Source: Sphingobacteriales bacterium (GTDB taxonomy: Bacteria > Bacteroidota > Bacteroidia > Chitinophagales > UBA2359). Taken from it: a DNA stretch of 64,000 nucleotides. The notes beneath the pieces are model-generated. The model had not been told where the DNA came from and did no database searches. It saw only the letters and a program-made list of their open reading frames with translations. The position numbers and the translations under genes were made by a program. Where the stretch lies: assembly GCA_016700115.1 (NCBI GenBank), contig CP064999.1:4641001-4705000 (forward strand). The letters are read 5' to 3'. Of this stretch, positions 36,901 through 45,638 are shown piece after piece; position 1 is the stretch's first letter; the number at the start of each line of letters is the position of its first letter.

Positions 36901-39900
36901 CGGACAGTTTAATCCAAATGGACATACTCCCGTAACGCTTACATTTACCTATACCCTAACAGGCAATCCGCCCTGTGCAAATGCAACTACTTCTGTTACT
37001 GTAACAGTCGGTAATGCGCCAAATGCAGGCACCTCGGGAACGCTGGATGTATGTAATACTCAAACTACCCCGATAATTTTAACAGATATTCTTACTGGTG
37101 AGGATACTGGAGGAACCTGGACATTGAGTTCCGGAGTAGCTGCACCCGGTTCCTTTAATGCCGCTGCCGGTACGTTTAATCCCGATTCTCATCCATTAAC
37201 AACTTTAGTGTTTACTTATACGGTTCCGGCAGCAGGTGCCTGTGCTGCAGCTACTTCCACAGCAACCGTAAATGTTTTTGATGCGCCATCAACAGGAACC
37301 GCCGCCAACCTTCAGGTTTGCAACAATCAACCGGCTTTGATCAACTTGTTCGCTCAATTGACCGGAGAAGACACGGGAGGCAACTGGACTATTACCGGAG
37401 GCACTCCCGATGCCGGTGCGTTTGACCCTGCCTCAGGTTCTTTTGCGCCTAATAACCATACTCCGGGATTGTATAGTTTCACTTATTCTATTGCTGCTTC
37501 AGGGCTTTGCCCGGCATCAAGTTCCGAAGTTCAGGTTGAGGTATTCGCACAACCTTCTGCAACAGTTACTCCTAATGCCAATGTTTGCAATTTAAGTGCA
37601 GACGGATCTATTCTCAATCTTGATGCCTTAGTAACTGCCGGCAATACTACCGGTAATTGGGTAGAAACTTCAGGAAGCGGGGTTAGTTTAGCCAATACTT
37701 CGGCGGTTGATTTTAATGGCATTGGAGCAGGTACTTATACCTTTACTTATAACCTGCCGGCAACCGCACCATGTACCAATCCTGCTTACCTTGTTAGTGT
37801 TTTGGTTCAGGATTGCAGTTGTCCGAGTGTGGCATTCAACCAACCACCTGATATTTGTAATGACCTGGGTACAATAGACCTCAGTACCCTCCTGATAACA
37901 ACACAACCAGGTACCTGGAGTATTACTTCTGTTCCTGCCGGAAGCACCAACCCCGCATTTTTGGTAGGCAGTACCTTCGCAGGATTTGGAGCGGATGCCG
38001 GAGCATATACTATCACTTATACACTGACCACAGCACCTCCTGCCGGATGTCTGCCTTCAGCAAGTGCAAATTTATTGGTAGTAAATGCAGTAAGTGCCGG
38101 AACAGCAACGGATTTACAAGTTTGTAACAATTCAACAACTATTATTGATTTGAACAGTCTTTTAACCGGAGAATCAACGGGAGGCGTTTGGTCGGTTGTT
38201 TCAGGTTTACCGGATGCAGGCTCATTTAATGCGGCTGCTGCCACCTTTAATCCGGATGGTCATACAGCGGGTGACCTTACTTTTGCATATACTGTTACAG
38301 CAGCAGCACCATGTGCTGACGATGTAGAAACTGTAACTGTCAGCATTTCAGATGCAGTCAGTGCCGGAGTTGGCGGAAGTTTAGGGTTGTGCAACAATAC
38401 TCCCACCATACTTGACTTATTCGGATTATTAGGCGGAGCATCTACCGGAGGCACCTGGGCAAACACATCGGGTGTTGCAGATGCAGGGGCATTTGACCCG
38501 ATTGCAGGAACTTTTGACCCTAACGGTCATTCCGCAGGGATATTTACTTTTACCTATACCGTAAGTGGAGCAGCACCTTGTGTTGATGACAGTGAAGATA
38601 TCGTCATTACAATTAACACTGCATTAAATGCCGGAACCGATATAAGTATAGATGTCTGTAACGATGCTGGTTCTGCAGTTAATTTATTCACACAGTTAAC
38701 AGGTGCTGATCTGGGTGGAACCTGGTCGCTCGCAGTAGGAAGCCCAAACACTCCTGGTGGAACATCTTTTAATGCAATTGCCGGAACATTTAATCCGGCA
38801 GGTCAGACGGCAGGAGCATATATTTTTACTTATACCCAACCTGCCGTTGGCGACTGCAACGCTGTTTCTGCCGATGTTACTGTAAATGTCAGTACTTCTG
38901 TTTCTTCAACACTTGTTGCCGGTGATGATATCTGCAATGCCTCGGCTGATGGTTCTGTACTTAACTTTTCGAATTTTATTTTGTCAGGAAACACTACCGG
39001 AACATGGACAGATACAGACGGATCAGGAGTGAATTTAACCGACCCAACCTCTGTTGATTTTAACGGAGTTGCCCCTTCTACCTATACTTTTACATATACC
39101 ATAGGAGGTAGTGGCGGTTGTCTCCCTGTTTCATATACCGTTGAAATAGTCGTCGAAGACTGCGCCTGCCCAAGTGTGGCTACTACCCCACCAACAGCCT
39201 TATGCAACTCTGCGGCAATTCTAAATTTATCAACACTGCAAATTACTACACAACCGGGAACCTGGAGCATAACGACTATTCCTGCCGGAGCAACCAATCC
39301 GGCAACATTGACAGGAACTAACTTTGATGCTACAGGATCAACTCCCGGTACTTATACAGTTAATTTTACACTTGATACTCCTCCTCCGGCAGGCTGTCCC
39401 ACCTCATCTTCACAAAATATTGTAGTTAATGCTGCGGTAATTGTTGGCTCTGACAATAGCCTTGATGTTTGTAATGATACGGCCGCCCCTGTTGATTTGA
39501 ACAGTCTTTTAGCCGGTGCAAATCCCGGAGGAGTTTGGTCTGTACTGTCGGGCAGCCCGAATGTTGGAACTGTTAACTTAGCCGCCGGAACATTTAATAC
39601 AAATGGACATCCGGCAGGGACTTTCCAGTTTCAATATACCATCACCGGTACAGGCACGGGTTTCTGTGCCACCGATGCAGCTACTATAACCGTAAACATA
39701 TCAGCAGCTCAACAGGCAGTTATCACCTCTACGGCTAATATTTGTAATCTCAGTGCAGACGGGTCAATTTTAGATTTCACTTCATTGATAACTTCAGGGA
39801 TTACAACCGGAACCTGGTCAGATACCGGAGGTTCAGGAGTAAATTTAACCAACCTCGCAGCTGTTGATTTTAACGGTATTGCATCAGGAGACTATGTCTT

Positions 39901-41560
39901 TACCTATACCTTAAATGCAACAGCCCCTTGTTCTGATTTTACAGGTACTGTAACCATAACTGTTGAAGATTGCAGTTGCCCAAGTGTCGCAACCTTAGCA
40001 CCTGCTGACCTTTGTAATGATAACGCAACCCTTGACTTGTCAACCCTGCAAGTTACAACCGAAGCAGGAACCTGGAGTTTGACCGGATTACCCGTAGGTT
40101 CTAATCCTGCAACTTTGACGGGAACAATTTTTAATGCTACCGGCTTTGATGCAGGAGATTATGAATTGACATTTACACTCAATACCGCCCCACCGGTAGG
40201 TTGTCCATCAACATCCGTTGAAACGTTGACTGTTCAAGATGCACCTGAGGCAGGTTCCGGCGGAGCTCAGACCGTTTGCAACAGCACAGGCAATGATGTT
40301 AACTTAGCAGATTTGCTGACAGGTGCTGATTTAGCAGGAACTTGGGCGGTACAGTCAGGTAGCCCGCAAGGAGGTTCGTTTAATGCCGTTGCAGGTACTT
40401 TTAACCCGGATTCTCAGACACCCGGAATTTATGAGTTTTCATATACCGTAAATGGTACGGCTCCATGTGTAAACAGTATTGCAACGGTTACAATCACTGT
40501 AGAAGATTGCAATTGTATTACCCCTCCCACCCCAAGTATTGTTGCCGGTGATATCAATATTTGTGCCGGCGATATAAACAGTACCGCTTTTGAAGTAACC
40601 ACAGCACCTAATACCATCGTAAACTGGTATGATGCTGCAGTAGGCGGTAACTTGTTGGGAACGGGCTTGACATTTACTCCCACGACTGCAGGCCAATACT
40701 TTGCAGAAGCAGTAAACAATCCGGATGATGGATGTCAGAGTGTAAGGATAGAGTTTTTACTGATCGAAAATCCCGTGCCTGTTGCGGCTTATTTAGCTCC
40801 GGCAAATGCTTGTTTGGGTCTTGACAATAGCATTACATTTAACGGAACTGCAGGTCCAAGCGCAATTTATGAATGGGATTTTGGAAGCGCAGGAACCCAA
40901 ACAGGTTCTGGTCCGTTGTCAGTCGTTTGGAATGTTCCCGGAAATGAATCAATTTCTCTGGTAGTTACAGAAAATGGTTGCACACATCAGGTTAGTACAA
41001 GTGTTTATGTTTCTGGTGTAACTGCAACCGCAACTGCCGACCCATTAACAGCCTTAGCCGGAACAACAATTAACCTGACTGCGACCGGAACAAACTCCGG
41101 TGGTGAAGATTTGACGTACTCATGGTCTTCTAATTCCGGAACCTTAAGTTGTACAGATTGTCCTAATCCAACAACAAACATGGAAAGCAATACAACATAT
41201 ACGGTAACCATCACAAACGAATTTGGCTGTTTCGGTATCGCCTCTGTCAATACCGTACTGTTACTTCCACCTGAAATTGAAAATGCAGTTTTAATTCCAA
41301 ATGCTTTTTCTCCGAATGAAGATGCAGTTAACGACATATTTCGTTTAGCCGGTATTAATGTTGAAGAATTTGAACTCAGGGTTTATAACCGGTTTGGTGA
41401 AGAAGTATTTTTCATAACTTCAACAAACTTGTCTGAAGGATGGGACGGAACATTCAGAGGTAAACAACAAGAGATTGGAACCTATGCATACAAGGCCCTG
41501 GTCAGATTTATGGATGGTGAAGAAAAAATCATGAAAGGCAATGTAACTTTAATCAGGTAA
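33989..41560 (+). CDS. 3' part of the giant repeat adhesin with T9SS type B (gliding-type) sorting domain
   Basis: The frame is open from just after the break at ~33716. The 33989 start is only a TTG inside a repeat and is not a natural start. It holds about seven more Ig-like repeats (to ~35410). Then come ~20 modules of ~90-100 residues with VCNNTA...LNSLLTGAD-GGTW...GSFNAAAGTFNPNGHTAG-Y-FTYTV, interspersed with CPSV-PP-LCN modules. A PKD-like domain (YEWDFGSAGTQTG) follows, and the end is a type B sorting domain (LIPNAFSPNEDAVNDIFRLAG...YNRFGEEVF...GWDGTFRG...GTYAYKALVRF). With one base restored the whole gene codes for 3369 residues. It would be a secreted surface adhesin or matrix protein. 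Confidence 0.85.
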   Translation: MSASTTTPGVATYQWSGPNGFTSTAQNPVLSGITAAMAGDYTVTITIGGCSSAPATTTVVINPAPNATASNNGPVCPGGNVNLTASTTTPGIATYQWTGPNGFTSTTANPTINGISAAQLGTYTVIITVNGCASLPATTDIVQQSPPLATASNNGPACLGGSITLNGSTTTPGAATYNWSGPNGFSSTQQNPVINPATAAVAGVYSVTVTIGGCASLPATTNVVVNTLPTATAGNNGPVCAGAALNLTGSTSTSGTTITYAWSGPNSFSSTQQNPVINPASAANAGTYTLIVTVDGCASNPVTTDVVITPSPNLTAGNNGPACIGQPITLSATTTTPGTATYNWSGPNGFTSTQQNPMLAGVTATTAGAYSVTVTINGCSSLPATTNVVVTPQPNATATNSGACSGGMLTLNGATTTPGTSIGYSWTGPNGFTSAVQNPVINPVTAANAGVYTLIITVDGCPSLAVTTTVIVNNGPVATVALTATICNTIAAGSSLDFNSLITGGDFGGIWTDVSGSGASGTLPFLNFNGAVPGNYTFSYTTNSAIPPCTETTYFTTVVVEDCTCPSVAIAVPSPLCNDSGILDLLTLQITAEPGTWAVTGTPPGVSPAAITGNILDAVNADPGTYQITFTLNTPPPAGCPAFSTQNLIVSDAVFAGSNNLINVCNNDPAPLDLNTLLIGADSGGTWQLAGFSPVPNPGSFNAATGVLFLTGQTAGTYTFNYTLTTSAPCTNSIASIAVVVSNQPVANVMTPPLVCNTASGGSTLNLNTLLPVGTSAGVWTDNLGVTVSNPNLNFDGFAPGGYAYTYTTTTAVAPCTNISSNITVTVEDCACPSVALNPPPALCNSTGSLDLTTIQVTTQPGSWTITSIPPGATNPASITGTVFNAAGATPGTYQITFTLSTVPAAGCPPSSTQNIFVAAAPNSGTGGTTTVCNTQLTPVVLSDLLTGASGGGAWSLTSGTAQPGSFNAATGQFNPNGHTPVTLTFTYTLTGNPPCANATTSVTVTVGNAPNAGTSGTLDVCNTQTTPIILTDILTGEDTGGTWTLSSGVAAPGSFNAAAGTFNPDSHPLTTLVFTYTVPAAGACAAATSTATVNVFDAPSTGTAANLQVCNNQPALINLFAQLTGEDTGGNWTITGGTPDAGAFDPASGSFAPNNHTPGLYSFTYSIAASGLCPASSSEVQVEVFAQPSATVTPNANVCNLSADGSILNLDALVTAGNTTGNWVETSGSGVSLANTSAVDFNGIGAGTYTFTYNLPATAPCTNPAYLVSVLVQDCSCPSVAFNQPPDICNDLGTIDLSTLLITTQPGTWSITSVPAGSTNPAFLVGSTFAGFGADAGAYTITYTLTTAPPAGCLPSASANLLVVNAVSAGTATDLQVCNNSTTIIDLNSLLTGESTGGVWSVVSGLPDAGSFNAAAATFNPDGHTAGDLTFAYTVTAAAPCADDVETVTVSISDAVSAGVGGSLGLCNNTPTILDLFGLLGGASTGGTWANTSGVADAGAFDPIAGTFDPNGHSAGIFTFTYTVSGAAPCVDDSEDIVITINTALNAGTDISIDVCNDAGSAVNLFTQLTGADLGGTWSLAVGSPNTPGGTSFNAIAGTFNPAGQTAGAYIFTYTQPAVGDCNAVSADVTVNVSTSVSSTLVAGDDICNASADGSVLNFSNFILSGNTTGTWTDTDGSGVNLTDPTSVDFNGVAPSTYTFTYTIGGSGGCLPVSYTVEIVVEDCACPSVATTPPTALCNSAAILNLSTLQITTQPGTWSITTIPAGATNPATLTGTNFDATGSTPGTYTVNFTLDTPPPAGCPTSSSQNIVVNAAVIVGSDNSLDVCNDTAAPVDLNSLLAGANPGGVWSVLSGSPNVGTVNLAAGTFNTNGHPAGTFQFQYTITGTGTGFCATDAATITVNISAAQQAVITSTANICNLSADGSILDFTSLITSGITTGTWSDTGGSGVNLTNLAAVDFNGIASGDYVFTYTLNATAPCSDFTGTVTITVEDCSCPSVATLAPADLCNDNATLDLSTLQVTTEAGTWSLTGLPVGSNPATLTGTIFNATGFDAGDYELTFTLNTAPPVGCPSTSVETLTVQDAPEAGSGGAQTVCNSTGNDVNLADLLTGADLAGTWAVQSGSPQGGSFNAVAGTFNPDSQTPGIYEFSYTVNGTAPCVNSIATVTITVEDCNCITPPTPSIVAGDINICAGDINSTAFEVTTAPNTIVNWYDAAVGGNLLGTGLTFTPTTAGQYFAEAVNNPDDGCQSVRIEFLLIENPVPVAAYLAPANACLGLDNSITFNGTAGPSAIYEWDFGSAGTQTGSGPLSVVWNVPGNESISLVVTENGCTHQVSTSVYVSGVTATATADPLTALAGTTINLTATGTNSGGEDLTYSWSSNSGTLSCTDCPNPTTNMESNTTYTVTITNEFGCFGIASVNTVLLLPPEIENAVLIPNAFSPNEDAVNDIFRLAGINVEEFELRVYNRFGEEVFFITSTNLSEGWDGTFRGKQQEIGTYAYKALVRFMDGEEKIMKGNVTLIR

Positions 41561-41597
41561 AAATTAGGGGCAATCCAGATGGTTGCCCCTAATTTTT
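41561..41597 (+). terminator. Terminator of the giant adhesin gene
   Basis: AAATTAGGGGCAA (41561-41573) pairs with TTGCCCCTAATTT (41583-41595), followed by T. It starts immediately after the stop codon. Confidence 0.85.
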
Positions 41598-41735
41598 TCA
41601 TTCTTATTAAAAAGTCCAATTTTTCTGAGGGAACAAGAAAAAATCCCGGGTTAATCTGTTTTTTTAAAAACTTAAGAGGTTTGCAAATTCCGGACTTATA
41701 GATTTTTACCATTAGTTAACTTAACTTTTTGCTTC

Positions 41736-42179
41736 ATGAGCGAAAAAAAAATTAAAAAGGCTTTTATAGAAGGTCCTATTTCCCCGTCTTTTATTGGTGA
41801 TTCAATTGAAAAACACAGTTCGAAAAAAGAGATTGGCGCACATAGTATTTTTTTAGGGCAAGTCAGAAATGATATCATAGAAGGAAAATCAGTTGCAGGT
41901 ATTGAATATACCGCTTATCCTGAAATGGCAGAGGAAAAGTTTCATGAAATCAGAGAAGATGCCTTTAAAAGCTTTCAGTTAACCTGCTTACATATTTATC
42001 ACAGTCTCGGAATAGTAGCCGCGGGAGAAATCAGCCTGTTTGTTTTCACCTCTTCCACGCATCGCAAATCTGCAATTGAAGCTTGTTCTTACATAGTTGA
42101 TCGCATTAAACAGGAAGTGCCTATTTGGGGAAAAGAACTTTTTCACGACCATAGTTATATCTGGAAAAAAAACTCCTGA
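41736..42179 (+). CDS. moaE: Molybdopterin synthase catalytic subunit MoaE
   Basis: 147 residues, family length. Visible features are GAHSIFLGQVRND near the N-terminus, the YTAYPEMAEEKF segment, and HSLGIVAAGEISLFVFTSSTHRKSAIEACSYIVDRIKQEVPIWGKELF, the conserved MoaE core including the catalytic Lys region. MoaE with MoaD inserts two sulfurs into cPMP to form molybdopterin. No moaD is in the window. The next gene, 38 bases downstream, is a moaC-moaB fusion, so this is a cofactor operon. Confidence 0.95.
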   Translation: MSEKKIKKAFIEGPISPSFIGDSIEKHSSKKEIGAHSIFLGQVRNDIIEGKSVAGIEYTAYPEMAEEKFHEIREDAFKSFQLTCLHIYHSLGIVAAGEISLFVFTSSTHRKSAIEACSYIVDRIKQEVPIWGKELFHDHSYIWKKNS

Positions 42180-42182
42180 TTA

Positions 42183-42190
42183 TAACTTTG
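42183..42190 (+). promoter_or_regulatory. Internal -7 promoter element before moaCB
   Basis: TAACTTTGC directly after the moaE stop, 27 bases before the next ATG. The -33 is weak (CTGG). Confidence 0.35.
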
Positions 42191-42217
42191 CCATTTCTCG
42201 TTTTATAAAATCACACC

Positions 42218-43135
42218 ATGATTGATATTACTAACAAAATCAAAACCCACCGGTCGGCAATAGCTCAGGCAATAGTTACCGTTAGTAAACAGGAAACTAT
42301 TGAAGCTATCCTTAACAAGACTGTTCCAAAAGGAGATGTATTTGAAGCGAGCCGGATTGCCGGGCTTTTTGCCGTTAAAAGGACCTCAGATATGATTCCC
42401 GATTGCCACCCTCTTCCGATTGAAGCAGCAATGATCAGACATCGCATTGAAGGGCTGGAAATTATGATTGAAACTGAAGTACACACAATTTATAGAACAG
42501 GAGTAGAAGTTGAAGCCATGCATGGAGCTTCGGTCGTAGCATTGACCATCTATGATATGTTAAAGCCCATTGATAAAGAAATTGAAATCAACCATATTAA
42601 ATTGCTTAGCAAGAAAGGAGGTAAATCTCAATATACCGACAAGTTAAAACGAGCTTTAACTATAGCAGTTATCGTTTGTTCTGACTCTGTATCTTCAGGA
42701 AAAAAAACAGACCAATCCGGGAGGGCTATAATATCAAAGTTGGAAGGACTGAATTTAAAGGTCAAAGAATACACAACGATCCCCGATGAAGCAGAGGTCA
42801 TTCAAAAAAAGGTGCTATCCTTATGCGAAAGCAATTTTGACTTAATTATTTTTACCGGTGGGACAGGATTGACTTCCAGAGATATAACACCGGAAGCCAT
42901 ACGTCCTTTGCTTGACCGTGAAATACCCGGTATAGGTGAAACAGCCAGAAACTACGGACAATCACAAATGCCTTATGCTATGCTGTCAAGAAGCCTTGCC
43001 GGAATGAAAGGAAATACTTTGATTCTTGCACTCCCCGGTTCTACCCGGGGAGCGCAAGAAAGTATGGATGCTTTGTTCCCTTATGTTCTCCACATTTTTA
43101 AAATTATGGAATATTCGGGACATGAAACACCTTGA
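42218..43135 (+). CDS. moaCB: Bifunctional molybdenum cofactor protein MoaC-MoaB
   Basis: 305 residues, two enzymes fused. Residues 1-150 are MoaC (cyclic pyranopterin monophosphate synthase), with KGDVFEASRIAGLFAVKRTSDMIPDCHPLPIE and TGVEVEAMHGASVVALTIYDMLK, and the GGKS end. Residues ~155-305 are MoaB/MogA-like, with IVCSDSVSSGKKTDQSG, IIFTGGTGLTSRDITPEAI and GNTLILALPGSTRGAQESM. MoaC completes cPMP formation and MoaB adenylates molybdopterin. Together with MoaE these cover several steps of the pathway; MoaA and MoaD are elsewhere. Confidence 0.94.
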   Translation: MIDITNKIKTHRSAIAQAIVTVSKQETIEAILNKTVPKGDVFEASRIAGLFAVKRTSDMIPDCHPLPIEAAMIRHRIEGLEIMIETEVHTIYRTGVEVEAMHGASVVALTIYDMLKPIDKEIEINHIKLLSKKGGKSQYTDKLKRALTIAVIVCSDSVSSGKKTDQSGRAIISKLEGLNLKVKEYTTIPDEAEVIQKKVLSLCESNFDLIIFTGGTGLTSRDITPEAIRPLLDREIPGIGETARNYGQSQMPYAMLSRSLAGMKGNTLILALPGSTRGAQESMDALFPYVLHIFKIMEYSGHETP

Positions 43136-43155
43136 ATCTATCTACAACACCCGCA

Positions 43156-43794
43156 TTAAGACAAGTTATCGTATTCGTAAATTTCGCTATCGAGATGTGT
43201 GTTTGGAGGTAAGTCAGTTAAAGGGTTGATGATGCCATCCCTTAGATCATACACCCAACCATGCAAGTGTGGTCGTTGATGCCTAAACCATGCCTCCTGA
43301 ATAATTGAAGTTTCTGCAAGGTTATGAACCTGATCAATAATATTCAGTTCAATCAATCGGTTAAGTTTTTGTTCCTCCGTTTTTTTAGTATCTACTTCAA
43401 TTTTATTGGCTATGTAAACATCTTTGATGTGACGAAGCCATTGGTCAATCAAACCAAATGATTTGCGGGAAAGTGCAGCTTTTACTCCGCCGCAACCATA
43501 ATGACCACAAACAATAACATGCTCAACTTCAAGTACTTCAACTGCATATTGAAGCACACTCAGCATATTGAGGTCGGTATGAACTACTAAATTAGCAATG
43601 TTACGATGGATAAAAATCTCTCCGGGCTTGGTTTGAGTGATTTCATTAGGAGGCACCCGACTGTCAGAACAACCTATCCACAAAAACTTTGGCGATTGAA
43701 CGTTGACTAATCTTTCAAAAAATTCCGGATCTTCAATCTTTCTTTCTCTTGCCCAGGCCTTATTCTCTAATAGCAATATTTCATACTGATTCAT
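43156..43794 (-). CDS. Beta-carbonic anhydrase
   Basis: 212 residues from ATG 43794; an ATG at 43806 is also possible. Zinc ligands and active-site dyad: Cys and Asp-x-Arg in GCSDSRVPP, and His/Cys in CGHYGCGGV. The HRNIAN and VLQYAVEVLEVEHVIVCGHYGCGG segments are typical of the plant/bacterial beta class. It interconverts CO2 and bicarbonate in the cytoplasm. Its start lies inside the end of the SulP gene (14-26 base overlap), so it is co-translated with the transporter. The 3' end converges with moaCB (20-base gap). Confidence 0.95.
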   Translation of the reverse strand: MNQYEILLLENKAWARERKIEDPEFFERLVNVQSPKFLWIGCSDSRVPPNEITQTKPGEIFIHRNIANLVVHTDLNMLSVLQYAVEVLEVEHVIVCGHYGCGGVKAALSRKSFGLIDQWLRHIKDVYIANKIEVDTKKTEEQKLNRLIELNIIDQVHNLAETSIIQEAWFRHQRPHLHGWVYDLRDGIINPLTDLPPNTHLDSEIYEYDNLS

Positions 43795-45361
43795 AAGCAG
43801 CTTCATTTAAGGTTTTAGTAACTTTTTTATTATCTGATAATTTAATGCTGACAGTGATGTCTTTGTATTTTGCAGTAGATAAAAAATCATTGATGATTTC
43901 TGCATTATCCAAATCTATAAAGCCAATTCTGGAGAGGTCGAGGTGCAAATTTGCTCCATCAGGGATGTTATCAAAGACTCTTTTTAATTCGTATTTATGA
44001 ATAAAAGAAAGGTCTTTGTAAATACGAATTAAAAATTCATTTCCATTTACAACCAAGGTGATAGAAGACTTGTAGTTGCCTCTGATAATAAAGAAAGCTC
44101 CAACCAGTAATCCTATTAAAACACCAATCAGTAAATCCGTCAATAAAATAGCCACTACAGTTACAACAAACGGAATCAAATGTGACCAACCTTTTTCATA
44201 TTCTGATTTAAATACAGCCGGTTTTGTGAGTTTGTATCCGACAGAAATAAGGATGGCAGCTAAAGCAGAAAGCGGGATCATGTTGAGAAAACTGGGAATC
44301 GCAATGACACTCAACAATAGAAAAACCCCATGTAAAATCGTTGACATTCGGGTACGGCCACCTGAAGAAACATTGGCTGAACTCCTAACTATGACCGATG
44401 TTATCGGAATCCCACCAATTAAACCGGAAGTCATATTTCCAACACCCTGTGCAATCAATTCACGGTTAGTTGGAGAAGTTCGTTTATAGGGGTCTAATTT
44501 GTCTATTGCTTCAATACATAGCAAAGTTTCTATGCTTGCCACCAACGCCAAAGTAACTGCAACAACCCAAACTTCTTTGTTAAAAATATAAGAAAAATCA
44601 GGAAGCGCAAATTGGTTAAAAAATCCCATCATTGATTCTGCTACCGGAACCCTGACCATGTGCTCGTCTGATATTGCCAAAGAAGGAGCAAAGTTTTCGA
44701 ACAGATAACCAGAAACTATTCCAAAAATCACAACCAACAAAGGTCCAGGTACCAATTTTAACCAATTAGGTTTGCGCCATTTTGTGCTATCCCATAAAAA
44801 AAGGAAGGCTAAAGAAATGGAGGAAATTAAAACAGCTCCCCATGACAGTTTATATAGGATGGAGAACCAGATTGTTGAAAAGGTATTATTTCCATCTGCC
44901 TGAAAAAAAGCTTCATCCCCTTCAAAATCAGCATCGTAACCTATGGCATGTGGGAATTGCTTTAATATTAGAATAAGGCCGATTGCTGCTAACATCCCTT
45001 TGATAACAGCAGAAGGTATAAAATCACCAATCATTCCTGCTCGAAGTAAGCCCATGATTATTTGTAAAATTCCTGCTAACACAACTGCTAACAAAAAAAC
45101 TTCAAACGAAGGCAAACTTTGGATAGCACCTAACACAATAACGGCTAACCCTGCAGCGGGACCGCTAACACTTAAAGGAGATTTACTTAGAGCTCCAACA
45201 ACTATACCCCCTACTACACCGGCAATTATTCCAGAAAACAAAGGAGCCCCTGATGCAAGGGCTATTCCTAAGCAAAGCGGTAGTGCAACCAAAAATACCA
45301 CTAACGCTGCTGGAAAATCATGCTTTAAATTATTGGTCCACCTTAAATCTTCTTTTGTCAT
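43781..45361 (-). CDS. SulP-family anion transporter, probable bicarbonate importer
   Basis: 526 residues. About 10-14 transmembrane segments, beginning FPAALVVFLVALPLCLGIALASGAPLFSGIIAGVVGG and SGPAAGLAVIVLGAI, which are the SulP signatures. A STAS-like cytoplasmic domain follows at the C-terminus (ANLHLDLSRIGFIDLDNAEIINDFL). SulP carriers move sulfate, bicarbonate or dicarboxylates. The overlapping carbonic anhydrase gene makes bicarbonate the likely substrate; this is inferred from neighbourhood. A promoter-like TATTTTTGC lies 22 bases upstream of the start. Confidence 0.92.
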   Translation of the reverse strand: MTKEDLRWTNNLKHDFPAALVVFLVALPLCLGIALASGAPLFSGIIAGVVGGIVVGALSKSPLSVSGPAAGLAVIVLGAIQSLPSFEVFLLAVVLAGILQIIMGLLRAGMIGDFIPSAVIKGMLAAIGLILILKQFPHAIGYDADFEGDEAFFQADGNNTFSTIWFSILYKLSWGAVLISSISLAFLFLWDSTKWRKPNWLKLVPGPLLVVIFGIVSGYLFENFAPSLAISDEHMVRVPVAESMMGFFNQFALPDFSYIFNKEVWVVAVTLALVASIETLLCIEAIDKLDPYKRTSPTNRELIAQGVGNMTSGLIGGIPITSVIVRSSANVSSGGRTRMSTILHGVFLLLSVIAIPSFLNMIPLSALAAILISVGYKLTKPAVFKSEYEKGWSHLIPFVVTVVAILLTDLLIGVLIGLLVGAFFIIRGNYKSSITLVVNGNEFLIRIYKDLSFIHKYELKRVFDNIPDGANLHLDLSRIGFIDLDNAEIINDFLSTAKYKDITVSIKLSDNKKVTKTLNEAAYESV

Positions 45362-45383
45362 ACTCAGAATTATTTTTTTTTAA

Positions 45384-45391
45384 GCAAAAAT
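45384..45391 (-). promoter_or_regulatory. -7 promoter element for the SulP-carbonic anhydrase operon
   Basis: Minus-strand TATTTTTGC, matching TAnnTTTG. Confidence 0.35.
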
Positions 45392-45595
45392 AACAACCAA
45401 AACTTCAGATGGTTTTAGAAAGGATAAAAAAAATGTAGTAATACTATTAAAAAATTAACTTCCGTCTTTCATTCTAATCCTGATTTCAGTTTCACTTTAG
45501 GGTATTGTAATTTTATATCGAATATTCGTTTCCTTTTTTGTAAATGCGTAGCCCTCAATTGAAAATACAGGATTTTAAGAGTTGATTAAAATCTG

Positions 45596-45603
45596 TATTT
45601 TTG
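45596..45603 (+). promoter_or_regulatory. -7 promoter element for the double Ddl gene
   Basis: TATTTTTGC ends 35 bases before ATG 45639. Its position inside the longer frame (from 45582) supports the ATG 45639 start. Confidence 0.4.
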
Positions 45604-45638
45604 CACCCCATAAAACAAACATTCGCAATAATTCATCA

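Noticed and set aside
35341..41337. Many antisense ORFs of 60-110 codons across the giant adhesin
   Set aside because: Shadow frames of a low-complexity repeat-coding gene.
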